Source: Legionella sp. W10-070
GTDB lineage: Bacteria; Pseudomonadota; Gammaproteobacteria; Legionellales; Legionellaceae
Assembly (NCBI RefSeq): GCF_900640175.1
Contig: NZ_CAAAJC010000002.1
Span: forward strand, 111,888 to 175,887
Reading direction: 5' to 3'
Length of the DNA: 64,000 nucleotides
A model generated the notes under the pieces. The model was not told where the DNA came from. It ran no database searches and worked only from the letters and a program-made list of their open reading frames with translations. Shown here piece after piece: positions 57,456-64,000 of the stretch. Positions within the stretch are counted from its first letter, which is position 1. The number at the start of each line of letters is the position of its first letter. Position numbers and translations under genes: made by a program.

Positions 57456-58307
57456 TTACTGACGAATTAACCGTATGTTTTTCTCTTTAAATGCAGTCTT
57501 TTCTGTTGAACGATAAGGGTTAATATCTAATCCCCCCCGTCTTGTATAACGCCCATATACGGTTAATTTTTCAGGTTTGCAGTAGTTCATCAGATCAACA
57601 AAAATCCTCTCAATACATTGCTCATGAAACTCATTATGATTTCTATAGGAAACCAGGTATTTTAACAGCCCTTCCCGATTAATTTTCTTTCCCTTATAGG
57701 CTATTTGTACACTTCCCCAATCAGGCTGATTGGTGACCAGACAGTTTGATTTTAATAAGTCGGAATACAAGATTTCCTCTACCACTTCATCGCTAACGGA
57801 AAGAAAAGAAGGTTCCACCAAATAAACAGAACATTCAACATCAAGACTATCGATAGACTCACCAGCCAATGATTGCAAAACAGTCTCTTGTTTAGCTTGT
57901 TCCAAAGAATAAATTTTAACAAAAACTTCAGCCTCAAGCCGCTCTGCCAAATCCTTTTTAACCGTATTTTCCAACTCCGCGGCAGACTCAAATTTTGAGT
58001 TGTTGAACGAATTAAAGTAAAGTTTCAATGACTTGGATTCAATTAACCTGGGTGAGTTACAATCATAGATTATTTCAGCAATGCCAACCATCGGTTTGCC
58101 TTTCTCATTGAGCCAGGACACTTCATAGTGATTCCAGCAGTCAAACCCCACGAAAGGGGGGTTATCAGGATCAATCCCTATTTCCTGCCGCTTTTTAGCT
58201 CTGGAAATAGGATAGAGGCGATGAGGGTTATAGCCTGGATCATAAGCTGATTTTTTACCTAATTCTGATTCAATAGCCGACTGAGATTTAAATCCAGGCT
58301 CACTCAT
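57456..58307 (-). CDS. queF: NADPH-dependent 7-cyano-7-deazaguanine reductase
   Basis: A 283-residue, type II (bimodular) QueF that reduces preQ0 to preQ1 in queuosine synthesis. Motifs: FVGFDCWNHYEVSWLNEKGKPMVG in the N-terminal module, LIESKSLKLYFNSFNNSKF, LKSNCLVTNQPDWGSVQIAYKG with the catalytic Cys and Asp, and EFHEQCIERIFVDLMNYC. The ATG at 58307 was chosen as the family start; an upstream start adds 11 residues. No preQ1 riboswitch is evident upstream. Confidence 0.95.
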   Translation of the reverse strand: MSEPGFKSQSAIESELGKKSAYDPGYNPHRLYPISRAKKRQEIGIDPDNPPFVGFDCWNHYEVSWLNEKGKPMVGIAEIIYDCNSPRLIESKSLKLYFNSFNNSKFESAAELENTVKKDLAERLEAEVFVKIYSLEQAKQETVLQSLAGESIDSLDVECSVYLVEPSFLSVSDEVVEEILYSDLLKSNCLVTNQPDWGSVQIAYKGKKINREGLLKYLVSYRNHNEFHEQCIERIFVDLMNYCKPEKLTVYGRYTRRGGLDINPYRSTEKTAFKEKNIRLIRQ

Positions 58308-58507
58308 GTATTTGACTCCACTATTCAATGATTTTTGCAATACTTGCCGATTTACAGGCTGAATCGTTTTTATTGACTAACCATATCACCAAACAAAGGA
58401 TTACATCCCTATTAAGGGAAAAGAACATTTTATCATGCCTTGATGCTTTTGCTGGCAACGGTATTAAGACGCTTATTAAAAACTCCTGTAACTGATAATT
58501 CTGATTC

Positions 58508-58534
58508 ATTGCGCCCTGATGGCAGGAGCGCAAT
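58508..58534 (-). terminator. Hairpin between SH2-like gene and queF
   Basis: Perfect 7-bp arms (ATTGCGC and GCGCAAT) with a 13-base loop, 18 bases past the stop of the SH2-like gene on the minus strand. It has no T-run. Confidence 0.35.
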
Positions 58535-58552
58535 AAATGGTTTTCTGTATTA

Positions 58553-59005
58553 TCAAAATTTGGTATAAGGCGTTGAAGAGGATTCTAATTCAACATATGC
58601 ATACTGCTGGCTTGCCTCATCAGGTGCGGGGATAAGCTGTTTCTCCCGCTTAAATTCCTCAGCCTGTAAATACTTATACAATTCTTCCTCACTGTTTTCA
58701 GGAAGTCCATTTTTAAAAGCAGCCTCAGCTTTCTTGACAAATTCTTCCGCTTTTGCTTTGATGGATGAAGCATTTTCCCACTTACCGTTAACAAAACCAA
58801 TACGCCGATGCCGATAGAGGTGCTTGCCTTTGTCATAATAGGAAATGGTGAGCAGACCGGGAACCGAACTTTCCCTGAGCAACCATACTTCTTTTGACTC
58901 TTTATACGCAGCCGAATTTTCAGATAATTTCTTCTCCGCTTTTTGTTGGCTTGCTCTGAAAATTATTGAAGCCCCCTCTTTTTTCTTCTCATATTTTGAT
59001 TCCAT
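58553..59005 (-). CDS. SH2-domain-like protein, candidate effector
   Basis: A 150-residue protein. Residues about 13-90 read like an SH2 domain: IIFRASQQKAEKKLSEN matches the first helix, VWLLRESSVPGLLTISYYD matches the FLVRES strand with Arg44 as the expected phosphotyrosine-binding residue, and LYRHRRIGFVNGKW follows as the next strands. SH2 domains are rare in bacteria but known in Legionella effectors. The C-terminal 55 residues are acidic and end EEFKREKQL...SSTPYTKF, of the kind seen in Dot/Icm signals. A strong GGAGG lies before the ATG. It could bind tyrosine-phosphorylated host proteins. Confidence 0.7.
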   Translation of the reverse strand: MESKYEKKKEGASIIFRASQQKAEKKLSENSAAYKESKEVWLLRESSVPGLLTISYYDKGKHLYRHRRIGFVNGKWENASSIKAKAEEFVKKAEAAFKNGLPENSEEELYKYLQAEEFKREKQLIPAPDEASQQYAYVELESSSTPYTKF

Positions 59006-59169
59006 AATTTGCCTCCGTTATGATGGAATTTTGACAATCGTTATCAAAACCATCTCTAGTATAGACTATGACCTTGGATCCTTTATGTAAGGTGAAATGG
59101 AGTGCAAATATAATACAATATATTTTACAATCCAACTATTCGCTAACCCGTAAATCATACCATGACCTC

Positions 59170-59574
59170 TTACTCAAAAGATTGAGGCTTTCTTCTCGAT
59201 GCCTTGAGCTGACCTTGCCTGTTTTTTTCATCCAACATTTTTTGCCTGGAGCGTCTTGAGCGCCGTTTCTTTTGACGCTTTATTTTTTCAACTCGCTGCT
59301 GCGCTTTTGTTATTTCATCACCTAATATCGCGTGTAATTTTTCACAAAGCCGCTTTCTTGCAAAATATCGGTTATCTTCACGGCTTCTGGAATCCTGGCA
59401 CTTTATTTCCAGACCCGATGGCACATGCTTTAAATAAACGGTTGAAGCAGTTTTATGCAGCTTCTGACCACCCTGGCCACTGCCGAGGATAAATTTCTCG
59501 ACAAGTTCAGCATCATTGATACCAAGCTTAGCCATCCACTCAGCCAGTTTCTCCCATTTATCTTTACTAATCAT
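59170..59574 (-). CDS. Peptide-chain-release-factor-like protein (GGQ domain)
   Basis: A 134-residue protein with only the catalytic domain 3 of class I release factors. The GGQ motif is in FILGSGQGGQKLHKTAS (about residues 30-46), followed by VYLKHVPSGLEIKCQDSRSREDNRYFARKRL and a Lys/Arg-rich tail. No codon-recognition domain is present, so it resembles ribosome-rescue proteins (ArfB- or C12orf65-type) or the RF-H family. The start at 59574 overlaps the end of the patatin gene by 4-6 bases; a longer frame upstream overlaps it more. Confidence 0.85.
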   Translation of the reverse strand: MISKDKWEKLAEWMAKLGINDAELVEKFILGSGQGGQKLHKTASTVYLKHVPSGLEIKCQDSRSREDNRYFARKRLCEKLHAILGDEITKAQQRVEKIKRQKKRRSRRSRQKMLDEKNRQGQLKASRRKPQSFE

Positions 59575-59578
59575 GAAA

Positions 59579-60694
59579 TTAGCTATTATCCTGTAAAAAG
59601 GTCGAAACAGCTCCCTGTACTGCCATTGTATCATTAAAGCCAAGTTTGATTAGTTCGCGGGTGAATGCTTTTTCAAATAAAAGAAAGCTTAATAAATCAC
59701 CGGAGTGACGTTTGGCACCAAGAAAATTAAGCAGGAGGCGTAGTAACATGGGGATACTATTGTAATGAGATTGAGCAATAGCGCCTATATCCACACTTGG
59801 CCTTAAATGTAAGATTTGAACGGTTCGCCAGGGGGATTGCTGTTGTTTCTCCATCGGCAACAAGCGAACAATATTGTTCATATGGTTAATCATCTCAATA
59901 TCACGATCGAGATTATCTAAAAACAATCCATTGATCATACCCCCCAAAACACGTGAAAAATCAATATCATTATCCGGTGATTTTTCTGGATTACCCCCCT
60001 TTATTTGCCGATTGCCAATAACTAAAATTTTATCAACCTGACAATGGATCGCCCCTCGCAGGGGTGCTTCCAACCCTAAATGACCATCTCCATAATGGAA
60101 ACCATTTATTTTTGGAGGCGGAAAAAACAACGGCAATGCGGCAGATGCCAGAAAATACTCCATTTTCAAGTTAACCCGTTGACTAATATGAAGTGGATGA
60201 TCCCAATCTTCAAAATTCTCTGCATGATGTTGATAGAAGGAGATGGTTTTTTGGGTTTCATAGCAATTACTGATGATTTCCATCGTTTCTAAATGCTTAT
60301 TCTTAACAGCACTCTCCACACTATCAAAATCAATGCTGCTACTCAGAAAACCGTGCAGGGGAGAGGTATCCAGAATATGTCCTAACAGGCGTTGTTTAAA
60401 AAGCATGCTGCTCATATTGCGCATAGCCGTTTTACTGAGGGCATAATTGCTGGTTTTAAAAATTTGCGTACAGGTGATATCACCCCATAACGCGCTCAAC
60501 TTATGGGTGCCAGCGAAAAAATCCTGTGCATTTTCAGCTAACACAGCAGCATTAATACTACCAACACTGGCTCCAGTGAGCATGCTAAAAGGGATTTTTT
60601 TGGAATCCAAAATTGTACTGACCGCTTTGAGAACCCCAGCCTGATAAGCTCCTCGGGCTCCACCACCGGCCAAGTAAAGCGCTATTTTTGTCAT
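59579..60694 (-). CDS. Patatin-like phospholipase
   Basis: A 371-residue protein with the patatin serine/aspartate dyad. GGGARGAYQAGVL is the oxyanion loop, GASVGSINAA holds nucleophile Ser43 in GxSxG, and HYGDGHLGLEAPL carries the catalytic Asp (DG) about residue 200. Legionella has several secreted patatin-like proteins (VipD family), but this one has no signal peptide and a short C-terminus; whether it is an effector or a housekeeping lipase is unclear. The release-factor-like gene follows without a gap. Confidence 0.88.
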   Translation of the reverse strand: MTKIALYLAGGGARGAYQAGVLKAVSTILDSKKIPFSMLTGASVGSINAAVLAENAQDFFAGTHKLSALWGDITCTQIFKTSNYALSKTAMRNMSSMLFKQRLLGHILDTSPLHGFLSSSIDFDSVESAVKNKHLETMEIISNCYETQKTISFYQHHAENFEDWDHPLHISQRVNLKMEYFLASAALPLFFPPPKINGFHYGDGHLGLEAPLRGAIHCQVDKILVIGNRQIKGGNPEKSPDNDIDFSRVLGGMINGLFLDNLDRDIEMINHMNNIVRLLPMEKQQQSPWRTVQILHLRPSVDIGAIAQSHYNSIPMLLRLLLNFLGAKRHSGDLLSFLLFEKAFTRELIKLGFNDTMAVQGAVSTFLQDNS

Positions 60695-60835
60695 TTCTTA
60701 CTGATTTAGGGAGCAGGTGAAAAATATAGCGCTGTTGCACGTCACTGGCAAGTAATAGCTTAACTTGCAACACGATGCATTCCTAATTGAGTGCAGGATA
60801 ATCCTAGAAACATTCTGGAGCAGATTTAAACTGTT

Positions 60836-62089
60836 TCATCCGGGTTCGGATTGCAAAGAGGTCATTTCATAACGCGGTTCATACTTCAATACAAGCAAAG
60901 CAGCAAAAGCCAATAGAAGGATATAAAATACAGGAGCGATTGGTAATTTCAATGAATATTGCAAATAGTTTGCAATCAATGGAGCCGTTCCTCCAAAAAT
61001 AGCCATACTTCCCCCCCAGGCAACAGAAACACCACTATATCTGATCCGGGTTGGAAAAAAATCATTCAATAGTTTAAATATCGGTGCACCGACTAGCGCA
61101 TTGCATAAAGCATAAGGGATTTGTGATAACAAAATTAAGAGAAAGGAGTTGGTCTGAGGAACTATATAAACCAATGGCGCGACAATAAAATAACCGACAA
61201 AGCCAGCCTTTATAATATATTTTTCGTTAACCTTATCGGCAATCGTGCCTATTAAAGCGATGAATACAACAACCAATCCCTGCCCCACGGTAACAATGAG
61301 CTTTGTCTGCGCCCCAGACAAAGTTGTGTATTTCACCAAATGGGAAGCGTAATAAACATTCATAATATAGATATAAATACCCAATGCCGACACTAAAACT
61401 GCCGCCTTAACCATTTGTATTTTATGATTTTTAAATAAAGTTTTTAGCGGGTTGGCGGCATTTGCCCGGTTAATTTCCAGGTAAGCTGGCGACTCGGTTA
61501 AATTTTTACGCAAGTACATTGCACAAAAACAAGATAATCCCCCGAGTAAGAAAGGGATCCGCCAGGACCAGTCTGGCATGCCAGGCAGGTAAATTAAAGT
61601 GGACATCAATCCGCCAAACATCATCCCCAATGCCGAAGCAAACCCAGTCCAACTGCCAGCCTGGCATGGTCTTTCTGAATCATGTTCAATGAGATAGATA
61701 GCGCTTCCATTAAATTCACCTGACACAGCAAAACCCTGGATGCAGCGTAAGAGCGCCAATAATATCGGCGCAAGAATGCCAATGCTCTCATAAGTAGGAA
61801 GACAACCAATCAACAATGAAGAAACGCCCATCAGCATGATAGAAGATTGCAAAGCAGCACGACGCCCCATTTTGTCTCCTAAATACCCAAAAAACAGAGA
61901 CCCTAATGGACGAAAACAATAGCCAAGCGCGAAAACAGAGAATGTGGCAATCAAGGCAAGATGACTCGCGAACTCCGGGAAAAATAATGCAGCAATCACA
62001 TTTGCGATATAAGCATAATAAGTAAATTCAGCCCATTCCAGAAATGTTCCCACGGTTGCGACAAAAACACGTTTTTTTTTATTTTCCAT
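60836..62089 (-). CDS. MFS transporter of the metabolite:H+ symporter type
   Basis: A 417-residue membrane protein of twelve helices in the MHS subfamily (ProP/ShiA/citrate-proton type). Landmarks: GTFLEWAEFTYYAYIANVIAALFFPEF, GSLFFGYLGDKMGRRAALQSS, CIQGFAVSGEFNGSAIYLIEH and FPTRIRYSGVSVAWGGSMAIFGG. The substrate is unknown; osmolytes, amino acids or organic acids are possible. Starts at 62089 or 62101 are both reasonable. A longer frame upstream only covers repeat sequence. Confidence 0.85.
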   Translation of the reverse strand: MENKKKRVFVATVGTFLEWAEFTYYAYIANVIAALFFPEFASHLALIATFSVFALGYCFRPLGSLFFGYLGDKMGRRAALQSSIMLMGVSSLLIGCLPTYESIGILAPILLALLRCIQGFAVSGEFNGSAIYLIEHDSERPCQAGSWTGFASALGMMFGGLMSTLIYLPGMPDWSWRIPFLLGGLSCFCAMYLRKNLTESPAYLEINRANAANPLKTLFKNHKIQMVKAAVLVSALGIYIYIMNVYYASHLVKYTTLSGAQTKLIVTVGQGLVVVFIALIGTIADKVNEKYIIKAGFVGYFIVAPLVYIVPQTNSFLLILLSQIPYALCNALVGAPIFKLLNDFFPTRIRYSGVSVAWGGSMAIFGGTAPLIANYLQYSLKLPIAPVFYILLLAFAALLVLKYEPRYEMTSLQSEPG

Positions 62090-62108
62090 GCAGTAACTCA
62101 TATTTATA

Positions 62109-62195
62109 AAGGTAGCCCGGGTGAACGTGCAACGCGCTGTAACCCGGGTTTCACAACAACCCACCTGAAATCCTGGATTACGCTCCTTGAAAATT
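62109..62195. repeat. Palindromic repeat remnant before the MFS gene
   Basis: GTAGCCCGGGTG (62112-62123) and GTAACCCGGGTTTC (62139-62152) are similar units, and the CCCGGG halves are self-complementary. The stretch ends in CCTGGATTACGC. This looks like a small REP-like element; I did not find a second full copy in the window. Confidence 0.4.
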
Positions 62196-62355
62196 GTCCC
62201 CAGCACAGGAGGGGAAGACGTTTGCAGAACACGTATAAATTTAGTTATAATAGTCACTCTTTCATAGAACGAGGTCTCGACTCCGATGCGAATTATCTCT
62301 CAATAAATGCTTGGTGCGTTTTAGACGCCGGTTTTATTTATTGTTGAGGTATTTT

Positions 62356-63774
62356 ATGTCGTTACTTTGTTTTATTCATCAATTATCGTTAATCTATCCT
62401 GAAAAAATTTGTTTTCAACCATTTAATGCCTCTATCTATGCTGGCCAGCGGATTGCTGTCATAGGAGACAATGGCTGCGGCAAAACAAGCTTATTACGCA
62501 TGATTGCAGGACAAAGTTCCATTCTTGATGGCAAGATTCACTTCAATCAGGATATTCCTGTTGGCTATGTGCCGCAAATCCCGGAGAGGTTTAATGGATT
62601 AAGTGGCGCAGAACGTTTTCAAAAAATATTATCGGAGGCATTGTCATGTCATCCCGAGTTGTTAATCCTCGATGAGCCAACGAATCATCTGGATCGGGAC
62701 AACCGACAGAAACTGCTGCAATTTTTACAATATTTCCCGGGCACATTGTTAATTGCCTCTCATGATAAGCAATTACTATCTATTGTGCCTGATTGCCTGT
62801 GGTCTATTAATGATGGCAAAGTTGAACAATTTGATGGGCAATATGAGTGTTTTCTCCGTGAAAAAGAGAGGCATTTTGCTCAATTAAGCCAGCAATTATC
62901 CCGTCTTGAAAAAGATAAAAAGGCTGTTCATCATCAATTAATGAAAGAGCAAAAACGAGCAAAAAACGCCAAAGAGATGGGTAATAAATCCATACAAAAC
63001 CGCAAATGGCCAACTATTGTATCCCACGCCAAAATGCATCGCGCTTCGGCGACATCCGGCAGAAAGGGAAAACAAATAAGGGATAAGCGTGAAGAAATCA
63101 TTACGCAAATAAGTGCATTAGATAGACCTGAGGTCATTAAAGCTGAATTCCATTTACCATCAGGGTTCATTTCTCATAAACCAGTGGTGATGATTAAGGA
63201 AGGTATCATTGGCTATGAGGGTAAAACGATCACCAACCAGATTAATTTTCAATTATTCGGTCAAGGACGTTTGGCAATCACCGGCACGAATGGAAGTGGT
63301 AAGTCAACGCTGATTAAAGCAATAATGAATTACCCAGAAGTGAATAGGGAAGGAGATTGGCAAGTGCCTGCTCAACAGGATATTGGCTACCTGGATCAAC
63401 ACTATCAACAGCTTTCGCTGGGTGAAACAGTATTATCAACCCTTGAAGTTACCAGGCCAGATTGGACGCATCAACAAATCCGATCTCATTTAAATGACTT
63501 CCTGTTTAAATCAAATAGTGTTGTCAATCAGGCTGTTGATTGCTTATCTGGCGGAGAAAAAGCCCGGTTATCTTTAGCCAGGATTGCTGCCAAACCACCC
63601 AAATTATTAATTCTCGACGAAATGACCAATAATCTGGATGTAACTACCCGAAATCATGTAATTCAGTGCTTACAACAATATCCAGGCCCAATGATAGTGA
63701 TTTCACACGATGAGGACTTCCTAAACCAGATTAATATTATGGACTATTACCATTTGTGTACTGCTAAAAATTAA
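62356..63774 (+). CDS. ABC-F family ATPase
   Basis: A 472-residue soluble protein with two ATP-binding cassettes and no membrane domain. First cassette: Walker A GDNGCGKTSL, signature LSGAE, Walker B LLILDEPTNHLD. Second: GTNGSGKSTL, signature LSGGEKARLS, LLILDEMTNNLD. The linker between them (about 165-235) is charged and helical. It is diverged from EttA and Uup, so it may be an antibiotic-resistance or ribosome-release type; I cannot say which. The ATG at 62356 follows GAGG; an earlier frame begins at 62311. Confidence 0.87.
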   Translation: MSLLCFIHQLSLIYPEKICFQPFNASIYAGQRIAVIGDNGCGKTSLLRMIAGQSSILDGKIHFNQDIPVGYVPQIPERFNGLSGAERFQKILSEALSCHPELLILDEPTNHLDRDNRQKLLQFLQYFPGTLLIASHDKQLLSIVPDCLWSINDGKVEQFDGQYECFLREKERHFAQLSQQLSRLEKDKKAVHHQLMKEQKRAKNAKEMGNKSIQNRKWPTIVSHAKMHRASATSGRKGKQIRDKREEIITQISALDRPEVIKAEFHLPSGFISHKPVVMIKEGIIGYEGKTITNQINFQLFGQGRLAITGTNGSGKSTLIKAIMNYPEVNREGDWQVPAQQDIGYLDQHYQQLSLGETVLSTLEVTRPDWTHQQIRSHLNDFLFKSNSVVNQAVDCLSGGEKARLSLARIAAKPPKLLILDEMTNNLDVTTRNHVIQCLQQYPGPMIVISHDEDFLNQINIMDYYHLCTAKN

Positions 63775-64000
63775 TTCAACTTAGTCAACCAGCTATTGTT
63801 TCGCCTCCTAACAGGTAGAACAACCCCCGTTATGTAACTCGAATCGGCATTCGAAGCGAGAAATACGTAGTCGGTGTCGCGAAATGTTTGGAGCGCGTTT
63901 GATAGATAAAAAGTGAATGAATTTTTTTGATTTTAAATTATTAAAAAAGTATCCTAATTTGCAGTGGTTTTTTAATATTAAATTAACCTATAGGATGCTG
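63775..64000. other. Terminal intergenic sequence
   Basis: 226 bases after the ABC-F gene up to the window edge. No reading frame, RNA or repeat is recognised. The sequence near 63850-63900 is richer in GC than its surroundings. Confidence 0.5.

Noticed and set aside
58308..58552. preQ1 riboswitch upstream of queF
   Set aside because: I looked for the short H-type pseudoknot pattern with an A-rich tail near the start and did not find one.

Overview
This window looks like a chromosomal segment of a Legionella species (Gammaproteobacteria, Legionellaceae), probably not L. pneumophila. The evidence is a moderately AT-rich genome, typical gammaproteobacterial housekeeping blocks, no dxr between cdsA and rseP (Legionella is known to use the mevalonate route), and scattered proteins of Dot/Icm-effector type: a LepB-like N-terminal kinase domain, an SH2-like protein, a eukaryotic-like protein kinase and a caspase/C80-like protease candidate. 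The species call is inference; no rRNA or other taxonomic marker is present.

Layout. 1-2.1 kb: large unknown protein, then an interspersed repeat. 2.3-7.7 kb: fau, EVE-domain gene, PII gene, ubiK, comM, and the reverse-strand block yqgE-ruvX-pyrB. 7.9-12.2 kb: membrane-anchored glutamate-synthase-like FMN protein, cold-shock gene, hemH, a split YeeE/YedE transporter pair and a small HTH protein. 12.2-14.1 kb: rimK plus an aspartoacylase-like deacylase. 14.3-18.4 kb: cytochrome c oxidase assembly genes (SURF1, a small membrane protein, ctaA, ctaB, SCO) with a divergent DUF2909 gene. 18.4-20 kb: repeats, a glutamyl-tRNA-reductase-like protein of unusual form, and a broken gene. 20.2-24.6 kb: a complete cyanophycin operon (synthetase, cyanophycinase, isoaspartyl peptidase).

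24.8-32.5 kb: YbhB-like secreted protein, the LepB-like candidate effector, licD plus a HAD/nucleotidyltransferase fusion, mscS, a ydjM-like gene and a cinA with a decayed amidase domain. 32.5-38.5 kb: obgE, rpmA, rplU, rplY, pth, ychF, ispB and tRNA-Pro(CGG). 38.5-39.5 kb: decayed region with a broken TVP38-like gene. 39.5-50.8 kb: the envelope block uppS-cdsA-rseP-bamA-skp-lpxD-fabZ-lpxA-crcB-DUF190-serS, read on the minus strand and interrupted between bamA and skp by an unknown gene and a 22-bp perfect palindrome.

50.9-63.8 kb: accessory region with the protease candidate, an L,D-transpeptidase-like protein, the kinase, a methyltransferase, a PhnA-like zinc-ribbon gene, a DUF188 gene, queF, the SH2-like protein, a release-factor-like protein, a patatin, an MFS transporter and an ABC-F ATPase. 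The housekeeping genes sit in operons with short overlaps, while the effector-like genes stand alone with their own intergenic space, often beside repeats. No CRISPR array, insertion sequence, rRNA operon or prophage was seen. Function calls come from motif reading only, with no database search.
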